Shown: positions 42,201-58,758 of the stretch, piece after piece
Position numbering within the stretch: position 1 is the first letter of the stretch
Layout: each line of letters starts with the position of its first letter
DNA from: Streptomyces cyaneofuscatus
GTDB taxonomy: Bacteria > Actinomycetota > Actinomycetes > Streptomycetales > Streptomycetaceae
Length of the DNA stretch: 64,000 bases
Assembly: GCF_000718135.1 (NCBI RefSeq)
Contig: NZ_JOEM01000006.1
Location: forward strand, 186,001 to 250,000
Direction of reading: 5' to 3'
Notes under the pieces: model-generated
The model's input: the letters and a program-made list of their open reading frames with translations, nothing else
The model's database searches: none
Told to the model about the DNA's origin: nothing
Made by a program: the position numbers and the translations under genes

Positions 42201-45200
42201 CTGCGCACCGGCCTCGCCGAGGCCACCGGGCTGCGGCTGCCGTCCGGGCTGCTCTTCGACCACCCGACGCCGGCGGCGCTGGCGGAGTTCATCGGTGCCG
42301 AACTCCAGGGCTCCGGCGGCGCCCAGGAGGAGGAACCGCTCCTGGCCACCGGCTCCGACGAGCCGATCGCCATCGTCGGCATGGCCTGCCGCTACCCCGG
42401 CGGCGTCGCCTCGCCGGAGGACCTGTGGCGGCTCGTAAACGAGCACGGTGACGCGATCACCTCCTTCCCGACCGACCGGGGCTGGGACGAGGACCTCTAC
42501 GACCCCGACCACGAGCGCTCCGGCAAGTCCTATCTGGGCGAGGGCGGCTTCCTGCACGACGCGGGCCGCTTCGAGCCCGGCTTCTTCGGTATATCGCCGC
42601 GTGAGGCGCAGGCCATGGACCCCCAGCAACGGCTGCTGCTGGAGACCGCGTGGGAGTCCCTGGAACACGCCGGGCTGGTGCCGCGCACGCTGCGCGGGAC
42701 CCGTACGGGTGTCTTCGTCGGCGCGACGACCGGCGACTACGGGCCCCGGATGCAGGACGCCCCGGAGAGCGCCGAGGGACACCTGCTCACCGGGACCACC
42801 CCCAGCGTGATGTCCGGCCGCATCGCCTACCAGTTCGGCTTCACCGGCCCCGCGGTCACCGTGGACACGGCCTGCTCCTCCTCCCTGGTCGCCGTGCACA
42901 TGGCGGTGCAGTCGCTGCGGCGCGGCGAGTCCGGCCTCGCGCTGGCGGGCGGGGCCACCGTCATGTCCTCCCCCGGGATGTTCGTGGAGTTCTCCCGGCA
43001 GCAGGGGCTGTCGCCCGACGGGCGGTGCAAGTCCTTCGCCGCCGGGGCGGACGGCACCGTCTGGTCGGAGGGCGTCGGCCTGCTGGTCCTGGAGCGGCTC
43101 TCCGAGGCCCGCCGCAACGGGCACCGGGTCCTGGGCCTGGTCCGCGGGTCCGCCGTCAACCAGGACGGCGCCTCCAACGGGCTCAGCGCCCCCAACGGCC
43201 TCTCCCAGCAGCGGGTGATCCGGCAGGCGGTGGCCGACGCCGGTCTGACCGTCGCCGACGTGGACGTGGTGGAGGCGCACGGCACCGGTACGTCGCTGGG
43301 CGACCCGATCGAGGCCGAGGCGATCCTCGCCACGTACGGGAGCGACCGGGAGGGCCGGGAACCGGTGCTGCTCGGCTCGCTGAAGTCGAACATCGGGCAC
43401 GCCCAGGCCGCGGCCGGGGTCGGCGGGCTCATCAAGATGGTCGAGGCCATGCGGCACGGCGTCGTCCCGGCCACCCTTCACGTGGACGAGCCGACCCCGC
43501 ACGTGGACTGGTCCTCCGGCACCGTCGCGCTGGTGCGCGAGCACCGGCCGTGGCCCCGGACCGGTGCGCCCCGGCGGGCCGGTATCTCCTCCTTCGGCAT
43601 CAGCGGGACCAACGCGCACGTCGTCGTCGAGCAGCCGGACCGGGCGGACGCACCGCCGCCCGTGAAGACGCGCCCCGTGGAGACGGCCGCTACCGACACG
43701 TCCGCCGCCGTCGACGCGGCGCGCGCGCCCTGGCTGCTCTCCGCCCCCGACGCCGACGGCCTGAAGGCCCAGGCCGCGCGGCTGCGTGAGTTCGTGACGG
43801 CCCGTCCGGAGCTGCGCCCCGAGGACGTGGGGCTCTCCCTCGCCGCCACCCGTACCCTCTTCGCCCACCGGGCGGTGGTCCTCGGCACGGCCGGTGACAC
43901 CGGCTCCGGTTCCGGTTCCGGCTCCGGTTCCGGCTCCGGTTCCGGTTCCGGCTCCGGTTCCGGTTCCGGTTCCGGTTCCGAGGGCCGTCTCGCCGCGCTC
44001 GACGCGCTCGCCGAGGGCGCCGCCTCGCCGCAGGTGGTGCGCGGCTCGGCCGCCGAGCCCGGCCGTACCGCCTTCCTCTTCACCGGCCAGGGCGCCCAGC
44101 GGGCCGGGATGGGACGGGAACTCCACGCGGAGTTCCCGGTGTTCGCCGATGCCTTCGACGCCGTGTGCGCGGCGGTCGACCCGCACCTGGACCGGTCCCT
44201 GCGCGAGCTGGTCTTCGCCGGCGAGGACGACCCGGACGCGGCGCTGCTGCACCGGACGCGCTACACCCAGCCGGCCCTGTTCGCCGTGGAGGTGGCGCTG
44301 TTCCGGCTGGTCGAGCACCAAGGCCTGGCACCGGACCTGCTGGCCGGCCACTCCATCGGTGAGCTGGCCGCCGCCCATGTGGCCGGGGTGCTCTCCCTCG
44401 ACGACGCCGCCGCGCTGGTGGCGGCCCGGGGGCGGCTCATGGAGGAGGCGCGCTCGGACGGGGCCATGCTCGCGATCCAGGCCGGGCCCGACGAGGTGGT
44501 CGCCACGTTCGGCGCCGACGCCGACGCGGTCTCCCTGGCGGCGGTCAACGGGCCCCGGTCCGTGGTCGTCGCAGGGGACGAGGCCGTGGTGGAGCGGATC
44601 GAGACGGAGTGGCGCGAGCGCGGTCACCGCGTCCGCAGGCTCCGGGTGAGCCACGCGTTCCACTCGCCGCACATGGACGGCATCCTGGAGGAGTTCCGTA
44701 CGGTCGCGCGGTCCCTGACCTTCCACGCGCCCGCCATCCCCGTGGTGTCCACGGTGACCGGAGCGCCCGCCGATCCGGAGCTGCTGCGCTCGCCCGACTA
44801 CTGGGTGGACCAGATCCGTGCCACGGTGCGGTTCCACGACACCGTACGGTCGCTGTACGACGAGGGGGCGACCCTCTTCGTGGAGCTCGGGCCGGACGCC
44901 GTCCTCACCGCCATGGCGCGGGAGTCGCTCACCGACGCGGGCGCCGAGGCCGCCACCACCTGTGTCGCCCTGGCCCGCGCCGGCCGGCCGGAGGCCGACA
45001 CGTACACCGCCGCCCTCGCCACGGTCCAGGCCGCCGGGGCCGCCTTCGACCTGGCCGCCCGCTACCCCGGCGCCGAGCGCATCGGCCTGCCGACGTACGC
45101 CTTCCGCGGGGCGCACTACTGGCTGGCCCCGGGCGCCCGCACCGATGTCCCCGGGCTGGGCCTCGACGCCTCCGGGCACCCGCTGCTCGGCGCCTCGGTC

Positions 45201-48200
45201 GAGGTGGCGGGCGGCGACGGGGAGACCGTCCTGACGGGCCTGCTCTCCCTGCGCGCCCACCCCTGGCTGGCCGACCACGTCGTGGCGGGCAGCACGCTTC
45301 TGCCCGCCACCGCCTTCCTGGAGCTGGCCTTCGCCGCCGGGGAGCCGACGGGGGCCGACACCGTCGACGACCTGACCCTGGAGGCGCCGCTGGCGCTGAC
45401 CGGGCGGGACTCCGTACGCGTCCAGATCAAGGTCGCCGCCCCGGACGCGGACGGCGCACGCCCGTTCACGATCCACTCCCGCCCGGTGAGCGCCAGCGGT
45501 CAGCCGTGGACGCGGCACGCGACCGGGTTCCTCTCCGCCGCGCAGGCCCCGTCACCGGACGCCGATCAGGGCACCTGGCCGCCCGCCGGGGCGGTCGCAC
45601 TGCCGGCCGAGGACGTGTACCGGGAGCTGGACGGCCTCGGATACGCCTACGGCCCGTCCTTCCAGGGCGTGCGGGCGCTGTGGCGCCTCGGGGACGAGTT
45701 GCTCGCCGAGATCGCGCTGCCCGAGGGCCAGCAGGAGCACGCCGGCCGGTACGGCGTGCACCCTGCGCTGTTCGACGCCGCGCTGCACCCGCTGCTGCCG
45801 GGTGCGGCGGAGGGCGGGAGCGCGGCGGAGATCCGGCTGCCGTTCGCCTGGGACGGGGTCCGGCTGCACGCCGCCGGGGCCGCCTCCGCCCGGGTACGGA
45901 TCACCCCGGCCGGCCCGGACACCGTCTCGCTGGCCGTCACCGACCGGGCCGGGGAACCCGTGGTGACCGTCGCCTCGCTCACCCTGCGCCCGGTGGCGCG
46001 GGCGGCGTTCGCCGAGGCCGCCGTGGTCCGCGAGCCCCTCTACGTACTCGACTGGCCGGTGGTCGCGGCGGGCGAGGTCCCCGAGTGGACCCGTACGGAG
46101 CTGACCGGGCCAGCCGGGCTGACCGGGCTCTCCGCGCAGGACCCGGCGGCCGTCGAACCGGCCGACCTCGTCGTCCTGACCCTCACCGAGATCCCGGACG
46201 CCACCCTGACCGAGACCCCGGGCGCCGTCCCCGGCACCGCCCGGACCACGACCGCGGAGGTGGCGGCCTTCCTGCGGGAGTGGCTGGAAGCGGAGCGGTT
46301 CGAGCGGTCCCGGCTGGTCCTGGTGACCACCGGTGCCGTGGCGGCCGCCCCCGGCGAGGACGTGACCGACCTGGTCCACGCCCCGCTGTGGGGGCTCGTG
46401 CGCTCGGCCCAGACCGAACACCCGGGCCGGATCGTCCTGGTCGACCTCGACGGGCACGGTGACGCGGACGCCCTGGTGGCCGGGGCCGTGGCCACCGGGG
46501 AACCGCAGATCGCCGTCCGCGACGGGGAGTTCCGCGCCCCGAGGCTGGCCCGGGCCGCCGCCCGGACCGCACCGCCGGTCCGCTTCGCGGCCGAGGGTAC
46601 GGTCCTGATCTCCGGCGGCACCGGCGGACTCGGCGCGGTCCTGGCCCGGCACCTGGTCACCGAGCACGGCGTACGACGTCTGCTCCTGCTCAGCCGCCGA
46701 GGCCCCGACAGCCCCGGCGCCGACACCCTCCGCACCGAACTCACCGAACTCGGCGCCCACGTCGACCTCGTGGCCGCCGACGCCGCCGACCGCGAGGCCC
46801 TCGCCCGGGCCCTCGCCACCATCCCGGAGGAACACCCGCTCACCGCCGTCGTCCACACGGCGGGCGTCATCGACGACGCGACGATCGCCTCCCTCACCCC
46901 GGAACAGCTCGACAGCGTGCTCCGGCCCAAGATCGACGGCGCCTGGAACCTCCACGAACTCACCCAAGACCACGACCTCACCGCCTTCGTCCTCTACTCC
47001 TCGATCGCCGGAACCCTCGGCACCCCAGGACAGGCCAACTACGCCGCCGCCAACACCTTCCTCGACGCCCTCGCCCACCACCGCCACGCCCACGGCCTCC
47101 CCGCCGACTCCCTCGCCTGGGGACTGTGGGACGCCTCCACGGGCATGGGCGCCACCCTCTCCGGGGCGGACGTGGCCCGCTGGACCCGTACCGGTGTGCT
47201 CCCGCTCTCCGAGGAGCAGGGCCTGCGCATGTTCGATACGGCGCTGGGCACGGACGCCCCCCTCACCGTCGCCGCCGCGCTGGACCCGGCGCGGATCGCG
47301 GGCTCCGGCCTGCCGCCTGCCGTGTGGCGCGGCCTGGTCCGCACCCGCCGCACCGCCCGTACGGCAGCGGCGGCGGACGCCTCGGGGTGGGCGGCCCGCA
47401 CGGCCGCCCTGCCCGAGGACGAGCGCGGCCCCGCCGTGCTCCAGCTCGTCCGCGACTGCGTCGCCGCGGCGCTGGGCCACACCTCCGGTGAACAGGTCGA
47501 CGTCACCAAGGCGTTCAAGGAGCAGGGCTTCGACTCCCTCACCGCCGTCGAGCTGCGCAACCAGCTCGGCACCGCCACCGGACTGCGGCTGCCCTCCACC
47601 GTGGTCTTCGACCACCCCAACCCCACCGCGCTGACCGCCTACATCCTGGGCCTGGTCCCGGGGCAGGACCAGGCGGGCGCGGCCCCGGGCAAGGCCGCGA
47701 AGGCCCGCCGGGGCAAGCGCTCCGGCACGGCCGACGAGCCGCTGGCCATCGTGGGCATGGCCTGCCGCTACCCGGGCGGCGTCCGGTCGCCGGAGGACCT
47801 GTGGAACCTGGTCACCTCGGGCACCGACGCGATCAGCGGCTTCCCGACCAACCGGGGCTGGGACCTGGAGCGGCTCTACGACCAGGACCCGGAGCACACC
47901 GGCACCTCGTACGTCCGCGAGGGCGGGTTCCTGCACGACGCCGACCTCTTCGACCGTGACTTCTTCGGCATATCGCCGCGCGAGGCCACCGCCATGGACC
48001 CCCAGCAGCGGCTGCTGCTGGAGACCGCCTGGGAGACCTTCGAGAGCGCGGCGATCGACGCGACCGCGCTGCGCGGTACCAACACCAGCGTCTTCGTCGG
48101 TTCCATGTACGACGACTACGCCTCCCGACTGGCCTCCGTGCCCGCCGAGTTCGAGGGCTTCCTGCTCGTCGGCAACACCTCCAGCGTCATCTCGGGCCGG

Positions 48201-51200
48201 CTGGCGTACACCTTCGGGCTCGAAGGCCCGGCGGTCACCGTCGACACCGCCTGCTCCTCCTCCCTGGTCGCCCTCCACCTCGCGGCCCAGGCCCTTCGCT
48301 CGGGCGAGACCGATCTGGCGCTGGCCGGCGGGGTCACCGTGATGGCGGGCCCGGGCTCGTTCGTCGAGTTCAGCCGCCAGCGCGCTCTGTCGACCGACGG
48401 CCGCTGCCGGTCCTTCGCCGCCGACGCCTCCGGCACCGCATGGAGCGAGGGGGTCGGGCTGCTGCTGGTGGAACGGCTCTCCGACGCCCGCCGCAACGGC
48501 CACCAGGTCCTCGCGGTGCTGCGCGGCTCGGCCGTCAACCAGGACGGGGCGAGCAACGGCCTCACCGCCCCCAACGGCCCCGCCCAGGAACGCGTCATCC
48601 GCCAGGCCCTCGTCGACGCGGGACTCACCCCCGCCGACGTCGACGCCGTCGAGGCCCACGGCACCGGCACCACCCTCGGCGACCCCATCGAGGCGCAGGC
48701 GTTGCTGGCCACGTACGGCGCCGAGCGGGAGCCCGGAAACCCTCTGCTGCTCGGTTCGTTGAAGTCCAACATCGGCCACGCCCAGGCGGCGGCCGGTGTC
48801 GGCGGGATCATCAAGATGGTCCACGCCCTGAACCACGCCCACCTGCCCCCGACCCTCCACGCCGAGAACCCCACCTCGCACATCGACTGGGACACCGGCA
48901 CCCTCGAACTCCTCACCCAGGGCCGCGAGTGGCCCGCGACCGACCGCCCCCGCCGGGCCGCCGTCTCCTCCTTCGGGATCAGCGGCACCAACGCCCACGT
49001 CATCCTCGAACAGGCACCCGCCGTCGAGGAGACGGCCGGGAAGGACGCCGACGGGCCCCGCCTGGAGACCGAGGCCGGTACGACGGTTCCGTGGCTGCTC
49101 TCGGCGAAGTCCCCGGACGCGCTGCGCGCCCAGGCGGACCGGCTGCGGCAGTTCGTGACCGCGAACCCCGAACTCCCCACGTCCGACCTCGGCTTCTCCC
49201 TCGCCACCGGCCGGATCCGGCACGAGCACCGGGCCGCCGTCGTCGGAGCGGACCGCGAGGAGCTGCTGCGCGGCCTGGCCGCGCTGGCGGCGGGCGAGGA
49301 CGCCACAGGCGTCGTACGCGACGAGGGCGGGCGGCGCGGCAGGACCGCCTTCCTCTTCACCGGGCAGGGCAGCCAACGATCCGGTATGGGGAGCGAGTTG
49401 TACGCCGCGTTCCCGGTCTTCGCGGCCGCCTTCGACGAGGTGGACGCGCACTTCGAACTGCCCTTGAAGGACGTGGTGTTCGGTGGCGGGGACGAGCTGA
49501 ACCGGACCGCGCTCGCCCAACCCGCCCTTTTCGCCCTGGAAGTGGCCCTGTTCCGGCTCGTGGAGTCCTGGGGCATCACCCCCGACCTGCTGATGGGCCA
49601 CTCCATCGGTGAGTTCGCCGCCGCCCATGTCGCGGGCGTGCTGTCGCTCGCCGACGCCTGCGCCCTGGTGGCCGCCCGAGGCCGGCTGATGGACGCGCTG
49701 CCGGCGGGCGGGGCGATGCTGGCGGTGGAGGCCGCCGAGGACGAGACCGACCTGCCGGACGGGGTGAGCCTGGCCGCCGTCAACGGCCCCCGGTCGGTGG
49801 TGGTCTCCGGCGACGAGGAGGCCGTGGCCGCGCTGGAGGCGCGGTGGCGCTCCGAGGGCCGCAAGGTCAAGCGGCTCACCGTCTCGCACGCCTTCCACTC
49901 CCACCTCATGGACGGGATGCTCGACGCGTTCGCGCGGGTGGCGGAAGGGGTGACCTTCCACCCGCCGAAGGTGCCCATCGTCTCCACCGTCACCGGTTCC
50001 CTGATCGGCGACGCGGACCTGTGCACGCCCGACTACTGGGTGGCGCAGATCCGGCAGGCCGTCCGTTTCGCCGACGGCGTCCGGGCGCTGGAGGCCGAAG
50101 GGGTCACCGAGTACCTGGAGTTGGGCCCCGACGGTGTCCTCTCCGCGCTGGTGGAGCGGTGCCTGACGGCTCCGGCCGGTTCGGTGGCCGCGCTGCTGCG
50201 GTCCGGTCGGCCCGAGCCCCGGACCGTCGTATCGGCCCTGGCCCTGTCCGCGCTGCGGGGGGCCCGCACCGACTGGAGCGCCGTCCTCCCCGGCGCCCGC
50301 CGCACGCCGCTGCCCTCGTACGCCTTCCAGCGGCAGCGGTACTGGCTCACGGCCGGGGACACGAAAGGCGAGGCCGCGGACTTCGGCCTCGACTCCGCCG
50401 GGCACCCGCTGCTCGGCGCGGCGGTCGAGGTGGCGGGCGGCGAGCTCGTCGTCCTCACCGGCCGGGTCTCGCTGCGCACCCACCCGTACCTCGCCGACCA
50501 CGCCGTCATGGACCGGGTCCTGCTGCCCGGAACGGCCTTCGTGGACCTGGCGCTGACGGCCGCCCGGCGGGTCGGCCTCGCCCTGCTGGACGAACTCACC
50601 CTCACCGCCCCTCTGGTGCTCGGTACGGACGACGAGGCGCAGCTCCAGCTCACCGTCGGCGCCCCCGACGACAGCGGCCGCCGCCCGGTCTCCGTCCACT
50701 CCCGGCGGACCGGCACCGGCTCCGGCTCCGGCACCGGGGGCGACGAGCCCTGGACCCAGCACGCCGAGGGCGTGCTCGCTCCGGGCGGGCCCGCCTCCCC
50801 GGCCGACGGGGACACCCGCGCGCCGGCCGGTGTGCTGGAGATCGACCTCACCGGCGTCTACGACCGGCTCGCCGGGCAGGACTACCGGTACGGCCCCGCC
50901 TTCCAGAACCTCCGGCGGCTCTCCCGCCTCGGGGACGACCTGTACGCCGAGGTCGCGTCGGCCGGTGAACACCCGGCGGGCGGGGCGGGCTTCACGCTCC
51001 ACCCGGCGCTCCTGGACGCGGTTCTGCACGCGCTGCTCCCCGGCGTCGCGGGCGTGGCGGACCGGCCCATGGTGCCCTTCTCCTGGTCCGGGGTCAGCGT
51101 GCCGGCGGCTCCCGTCGACGCGCTCCGGGCCCGGCTGACCCTGCGCAAGTCCGACGACACGGCCGTCGCGGTCGGCCTCACCCTGACCGACGGGGCGGGG

Positions 51201-53138
51201 CTGCCCGTGGCCACGGTCGACGAGCTGCTCCTGCGTCCGCTGTCGCCCGATGACCTGCCGGTGGCGGGCGACCGGGCCGCCGAGGGACTGTTCGGGCTGA
51301 GCTGGGAACCCGTACCGCTCGACCGGACGGCGGCGGATGAGGACCGGGTGGTGCTCGGCGGGACGCTCGACCTGCCCGGAGCCCGTACGCACGCCGATCT
51401 GCCCGCTCTGCGCCGGGCGGTGGACGACGGGGAGGCCGCGCCCTCGGCCGTACTGCTGCCGCTGGAGGCGCCCGCCGGGACCGGTGATCTCGCGGAACGG
51501 GCTCGGGCCGCGCTGGCCGGGGTCCTCGCCACCGTGCGGGAGTGGCTGGCAGACGAACGGTTCGCCGACACCCGGCTGGCCGTGGTGACCCGGGGCGCCG
51601 TCGCCCCGGACGGCGAGGACGCCACCGACCTGGTGCTGGCCGGTGTCTGGGGCCTGCTCCGGTCGGCCCAGGCCGAGCAGCCGGGGCGGATCGTGCTGGT
51701 CGACACCGACGGGAACCCGCTCAGCCGGGACGCCCTCGCGGCGGCCCTGCGCACCGACGAGACCCAACTGATGCTGCGGGCCGGCGAGGCGTTCGTCCCG
51801 CGCCTCACCCCCGCCGAACCCCCCGCCCGGGGCGTGGCCGGACCCGACTGGGGACGCGGTACGGTCCTGATCACCGGCGGCACCGGAGCGCTCGGGGCGA
51901 TCCTGGCCCGGCACCTGGTGACCGAGCACGGCGTACGACGTCTGCTTCTGCTCAGCCGCCGGGGACCCGACAGCCCCGGCGCCGACACCCTGCGCACCGA
52001 ACTCACCGAACTCGGCGCCCACGTCGACCTCGTGGCTGCCGACGCCGCCGACCGCGAGGCGCTGAGCCGGGCCCTCGCCACCATCCCGGAGGAGCACCCG
52101 CTCAGCGCCGTCGTCCACACGGCCGGTACGACGGATGACGCCACCGTCATGTCGCTCACCCCGGAACAGCTGGCCGGTGTGCTCCGGCCCAAGATCGACG
52201 GCGCCTGGAACCTCCACGAACTCACCCAAGACCACGACCTCACCGCCTTCGTCCTCTACTCCTCGATCGCCGGCACCCTCGGCACCCCAGGCCAGGCCAA
52301 CTACGCCGCCGCCAACACCTTCCTCGACGCCCTCGCCCACCACCGCCACGCCCACGGCCTCCCCGCCCACTCCCTCGCCTGGGGACTGTGGTCCGACACC
52401 AGCGCCCTGAGCTCCCACCTGTCGGACGCCGATGTGCAGCGCCTCGCCCGGCTCGGGCTGAAGCCGCTGAGCGCGGCGGAGGGCACCGCGCTGCTGGACG
52501 CGGCGCTGCGCCTGGACCGGCCCGTCCACGCCCTCACCCGGATCGACCGGGCGGCGCTGCGCACCGCGCAGCAGCTCCCCGCCGTCCTGCGGCGCCTCGC
52601 CCCGGCAGCCGCCGCGCCGGTCCGGAGCCAGGCACCGCTCACCGAGCGGCTGGCCCAACTGCCGCCCGCCGAACAGGAAGCGCTCGTCGCCGACCTGGTG
52701 CGGGCCAAGACGGCGGCCGTGCTGGGCCATGCCGACCAGTCGGCGGTCGCCGCCACCCGCGCCTTCAACGAGCTGGGGTTCGACTCGCTCACCGCGATCG
52801 AGCTGCGCAACCAACTCGGCACAGCCACCGGGCTGCGGCTCCCCTCCACCGTGGTCTTCGACCACCCCAACCCCACCGCCCTGGCCGCCTACATCCTGGC
52901 GGAGCTCGCCCCGGCGGCCGGCCCCGCGACCCCGTCGGCGGCCACGGCGGTCCTCGCCGATCTCGACCGGCTGCTCGGCGCCCTGCCGGGCGCGCTGTCC
53001 GACGCCGACGCCCAGGGCCGCATCGCCACCCGGCTCAGGGAACTTCTCGACCTGGCGGACCCGGTGGCCGGCACCGACGAGGACCTGGACGGCGCGACCG
53101 ACCAGGAACTCTTCGACCTCATCGACGAACTCGACTGA
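39282..53138 (+). CDS. Type I modular PKS: loading module (KSQ-AT-ACP) plus modules 1 and 2
   Basis: A 4618-residue synthase. Loading module: KSQ at about 18-440 with DTSQSSS, Gln182 in place of Cys; malonyl-type AT (GHSIGE 629-634, HAFH 741-744); ACP (GFSSL, Ser968). Module 1: KS 1027-1455 (Cys1198), AT malonyl-type (Ser1691, HAFH 1791), DH (His1999 in [10 protein letters not shown], Asp2165), KR (GGTGGLG from 2445, B-type IDD, Tyr2587), ACP Ser2752. Module 2: KS 2819-3250 (Cys2991), AT malonyl-type (Ser3441, HAFH 3536), DH (His3740 in [10 protein letters not shown], Asp3912), KR (from 4199, B-type TDD, Tyr4341), ACP Ser4502. C-terminal docking helices at 4540-4618. There is no ER in either module. 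The start is uncertain: ATG 39282 is chosen, but the frame is open to TTG 39165. It begins assembly from decarboxylated malonate and makes two conjugated double bonds. Confidence 0.94.
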   Translation: MTSEPRSEVNGPHRGRSEPIAVVGLSCRLPEASGPAAFWELLSEGRDALTDMPADRWESISGDPVDGIRRGGFIDGIADFDASFFGISPREAVVMDPQQRLLLELTWEALEDAGIVASTLESSATSVYVGTAREDYTSLVYRQGSSAITQHTVTGTHRGIIANRVSYALGLNGPSLTVDTSQSSSLVAVHLACESLRTGESDMALAAGVNLNILGEGIGGAEQFGGLSPDGRSFTFDARANGYVRGEGAGVLVLKPLSRALADGDRVHSLILGSAVNNDGATPGLTVPSAAAQERVIRLARERAGVEPDAIQYVELHGTGTPLGDPIEAAALGAALGTLKADGDPLRVGSVKTNIGHLEGAAGIVGLIKTVLSIRHRMLPPSLNFETPNPDIPLGELNLAVNERLSPWPRPDRPLTAGVSSFGMGGSNCHVILTEAPTRPTDPADPAASPARPSVALPVVVSGRTPKALDAQAARLAAQVAADEDVTPAAVGRSSVSTRSLFAHRGVVLAADREELLAGLQSLGGRLPAANVVSGSEVGGRLGMVFTGQGAQRVGMGSELYAAFPAFAAAFDAVCEHLDPLLERPLREVIASGEGLDLTGSTQPALFAVEVALFRLYESLGVRPDFLAGHSIGEVSAAHVAGVLTLADACVLVAARGRLMQALPEGGAMVAVQASEAEVLDALSGHEAAVSPAAGSQAAVSLAAVNGPAAVVLSGDEAAVLEVAGGLRERGHKTKRLTVSHAFHSAHMDGMLDAFREALAPLSFHPPRIPVVSTVTGEVAADGLLESPEYWVEQVRAPVRFLEAVRTLEAEGVRTVVELGPDGVCSAMVAESVLDRDTVHAEPALRAGRPEDRTAGAALAQAFVRGAEVDWNAVFAGTGAHRVELPTYAFQRERYWVTDLPAPAAGSSPAAGATTAAPAAVTARPTGPTAGDRSAADLVTAHVAAVLGYGPDRSVESDLPFRDLGFSSLMTVELRTGLAEATGLRLPSGLLFDHPTPAALAEFIGAELQGSGGAQEEEPLLATGSDEPIAIVGMACRYPGGVASPEDLWRLVNEHGDAITSFPTDRGWDEDLYDPDHERSGKSYLGEGGFLHDAGRFEPGFFGISPREAQAMDPQQRLLLETAWESLEHAGLVPRTLRGTRTGVFVGATTGDYGPRMQDAPESAEGHLLTGTTPSVMSGRIAYQFGFTGPAVTVDTACSSSLVAVHMAVQSLRRGESGLALAGGATVMSSPGMFVEFSRQQGLSPDGRCKSFAAGADGTVWSEGVGLLVLERLSEARRNGHRVLGLVRGSAVNQDGASNGLSAPNGLSQQRVIRQAVADAGLTVADVDVVEAHGTGTSLGDPIEAEAILATYGSDREGREPVLLGSLKSNIGHAQAAAGVGGLIKMVEAMRHGVVPATLHVDEPTPHVDWSSGTVALVREHRPWPRTGAPRRAGISSFGISGTNAHVVVEQPDRADAPPPVKTRPVETAATDTSAAVDAARAPWLLSAPDADGLKAQAARLREFVTARPELRPEDVGLSLAATRTLFAHRAVVLGTAGDTGSGSGSGSGSGSGSGSGSGSGSGSGSEGRLAALDALAEGAASPQVVRGSAAEPGRTAFLFTGQGAQRAGMGRELHAEFPVFADAFDAVCAAVDPHLDRSLRELVFAGEDDPDAALLHRTRYTQPALFAVEVALFRLVEHQGLAPDLLAGHSIGELAAAHVAGVLSLDDAAALVAARGRLMEEARSDGAMLAIQAGPDEVVATFGADADAVSLAAVNGPRSVVVAGDEAVVERIETEWRERGHRVRRLRVSHAFHSPHMDGILEEFRTVARSLTFHAPAIPVVSTVTGAPADPELLRSPDYWVDQIRATVRFHDTVRSLYDEGATLFVELGPDAVLTAMARESLTDAGAEAATTCVALARAGRPEADTYTAALATVQAAGAAFDLAARYPGAERIGLPTYAFRGAHYWLAPGARTDVPGLGLDASGHPLLGASVEVAGGDGETVLTGLLSLRAHPWLADHVVAGSTLLPATAFLELAFAAGEPTGADTVDDLTLEAPLALTGRDSVRVQIKVAAPDADGARPFTIHSRPVSASGQPWTRHATGFLSAAQAPSPDADQGTWPPAGAVALPAEDVYRELDGLGYAYGPSFQGVRALWRLGDELLAEIALPEGQQEHAGRYGVHPALFDAALHPLLPGAAEGGSAAEIRLPFAWDGVRLHAAGAASARVRITPAGPDTVSLAVTDRAGEPVVTVASLTLRPVARAAFAEAAVVREPLYVLDWPVVAAGEVPEWTRTELTGPAGLTGLSAQDPAAVEPADLVVLTLTEIPDATLTETPGAVPGTARTTTAEVAAFLREWLEAERFERSRLVLVTTGAVAAAPGEDVTDLVHAPLWGLVRSAQTEHPGRIVLVDLDGHGDADALVAGAVATGEPQIAVRDGEFRAPRLARAAARTAPPVRFAAEGTVLISGGTGGLGAVLARHLVTEHGVRRLLLLSRRGPDSPGADTLRTELTELGAHVDLVAADAADREALARALATIPEEHPLTAVVHTAGVIDDATIASLTPEQLDSVLRPKIDGAWNLHELTQDHDLTAFVLYSSIAGTLGTPGQANYAAANTFLDALAHHRHAHGLPADSLAWGLWDASTGMGATLSGADVARWTRTGVLPLSEEQGLRMFDTALGTDAPLTVAAALDPARIAGSGLPPAVWRGLVRTRRTARTAAAADASGWAARTAALPEDERGPAVLQLVRDCVAAALGHTSGEQVDVTKAFKEQGFDSLTAVELRNQLGTATGLRLPSTVVFDHPNPTALTAYILGLVPGQDQAGAAPGKAAKARRGKRSGTADEPLAIVGMACRYPGGVRSPEDLWNLVTSGTDAISGFPTNRGWDLERLYDQDPEHTGTSYVREGGFLHDADLFDRDFFGISPREATAMDPQQRLLLETAWETFESAAIDATALRGTNTSVFVGSMYDDYASRLASVPAEFEGFLLVGNTSSVISGRLAYTFGLEGPAVTVDTACSSSLVALHLAAQALRSGETDLALAGGVTVMAGPGSFVEFSRQRALSTDGRCRSFAADASGTAWSEGVGLLLVERLSDARRNGHQVLAVLRGSAVNQDGASNGLTAPNGPAQERVIRQALVDAGLTPADVDAVEAHGTGTTLGDPIEAQALLATYGAEREPGNPLLLGSLKSNIGHAQAAAGVGGIIKMVHALNHAHLPPTLHAENPTSHIDWDTGTLELLTQGREWPATDRPRRAAVSSFGISGTNAHVILEQAPAVEETAGKDADGPRLETEAGTTVPWLLSAKSPDALRAQADRLRQFVTANPELPTSDLGFSLATGRIRHEHRAAVVGADREELLRGLAALAAGEDATGVVRDEGGRRGRTAFLFTGQGSQRSGMGSELYAAFPVFAAAFDEVDAHFELPLKDVVFGGGDELNRTALAQPALFALEVALFRLVESWGITPDLLMGHSIGEFAAAHVAGVLSLADACALVAARGRLMDALPAGGAMLAVEAAEDETDLPDGVSLAAVNGPRSVVVSGDEEAVAALEARWRSEGRKVKRLTVSHAFHSHLMDGMLDAFARVAEGVTFHPPKVPIVSTVTGSLIGDADLCTPDYWVAQIRQAVRFADGVRALEAEGVTEYLELGPDGVLSALVERCLTAPAGSVAALLRSGRPEPRTVVSALALSALRGARTDWSAVLPGARRTPLPSYAFQRQRYWLTAGDTKGEAADFGLDSAGHPLLGAAVEVAGGELVVLTGRVSLRTHPYLADHAVMDRVLLPGTAFVDLALTAARRVGLALLDELTLTAPLVLGTDDEAQLQLTVGAPDDSGRRPVSVHSRRTGTGSGSGTGGDEPWTQHAEGVLAPGGPASPADGDTRAPAGVLEIDLTGVYDRLAGQDYRYGPAFQNLRRLSRLGDDLYAEVASAGEHPAGGAGFTLHPALLDAVLHALLPGVAGVADRPMVPFSWSGVSVPAAPVDALRARLTLRKSDDTAVAVGLTLTDGAGLPVATVDELLLRPLSPDDLPVAGDRAAEGLFGLSWEPVPLDRTAADEDRVVLGGTLDLPGARTHADLPALRRAVDDGEAAPSAVLLPLEAPAGTGDLAERARAALAGVLATVREWLADERFADTRLAVVTRGAVAPDGEDATDLVLAGVWGLLRSAQAEQPGRIVLVDTDGNPLSRDALAAALRTDETQLMLRAGEAFVPRLTPAEPPARGVAGPDWGRGTVLITGGTGALGAILARHLVTEHGVRRLLLLSRRGPDSPGADTLRTELTELGAHVDLVAADAADREALSRALATIPEEHPLSAVVHTAGTTDDATVMSLTPEQLAGVLRPKIDGAWNLHELTQDHDLTAFVLYSSIAGTLGTPGQANYAAANTFLDALAHHRHAHGLPAHSLAWGLWSDTSALSSHLSDADVQRLARLGLKPLSAAEGTALLDAALRLDRPVHALTRIDRAALRTAQQLPAVLRRLAPAAAAPVRSQAPLTERLAQLPPAEQEALVADLVRAKTAAVLGHADQSAVAATRAFNELGFDSLTAIELRNQLGTATGLRLPSTVVFDHPNPTALAAYILAELAPAAGPATPSAATAVLADLDRLLGALPGALSDADAQGRIATRLRELLDLADPVAGTDEDLDGATDQELFDLIDELD
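43902..43979 (+). repeat. Coding 6-bp repeat giving 13 Gly-Ser dipeptides
   Basis: Units GGCTCC or GGTTCC repeated 13 times in the module 1 KS-AT linker, where the other modules have a short ordinary sequence. The tract keeps frame at any copy number and is a likely slippage site. Confidence 0.95.
46641..47129 (+). repeat. KR segment of module 1, nearly identical to module 2
   Basis: 489 bp aligned without gaps to 51903-52391 and nearly identical, including synonymous positions, notably the stretch encoding [20 protein letters not shown]. It indicates recent duplication or gene conversion. Confidence 0.85.
51903..52391 (+). repeat. KR segment of module 2, nearly identical to module 1
   Basis: Second member of the pair with 46641-47129 (constant offset 5262 bp). 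Confidence 0.85.
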
Positions 53139-53247
53139 GAAATCGACGAACTCGACCGAGAAGAGGTGGGCCGGGGCCCACTCGCCCGGCCCACCTCGCC
53201 GCCGCACGCACCGTCCCCTTCCGCACACGAACCTGGAGCTGAGAGAC

Positions 53248-58659
<5,412 letters not shown>

Positions 58660-58758
58660 CCCCCGCCGCGTCCCATGATCCCGCGCAGCCGAGGCCTGTG
58701 AAGTTCCGCCCTGCCGTCACCGCCCGCCCCGATCTCACGAGGAGATGTGAGCCGTCCC

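Noticed and set aside
43902..43979. Possible CRISPR-like or tandem repeat array
   Set aside because: The 6-bp period is in frame and encodes Gly-Ser; there are no spacers. No CRISPR array was found anywhere in the window.
45990..46600. An enoylreductase domain in module 1 (likewise in modules 2-4)
   Set aside because: The interval between DH and KR is the size of the KR structural subdomain and carries its [24 protein letters not shown] signature; no ER NADPH-binding motif is present.
45552..53228. Very long minus-strand open frame (over 2500 codons) opposite the first PKS gene
   Set aside because: In very GC-rich DNA the strand opposite a real gene often lacks stops. The plus-strand frame has clear PKS domains; the minus frame is low-complexity Gly/Arg/Val with no motif. 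The same applies to long minus frames at 374-2425, 40779-45518, 55000-58365 and 58735-61827.
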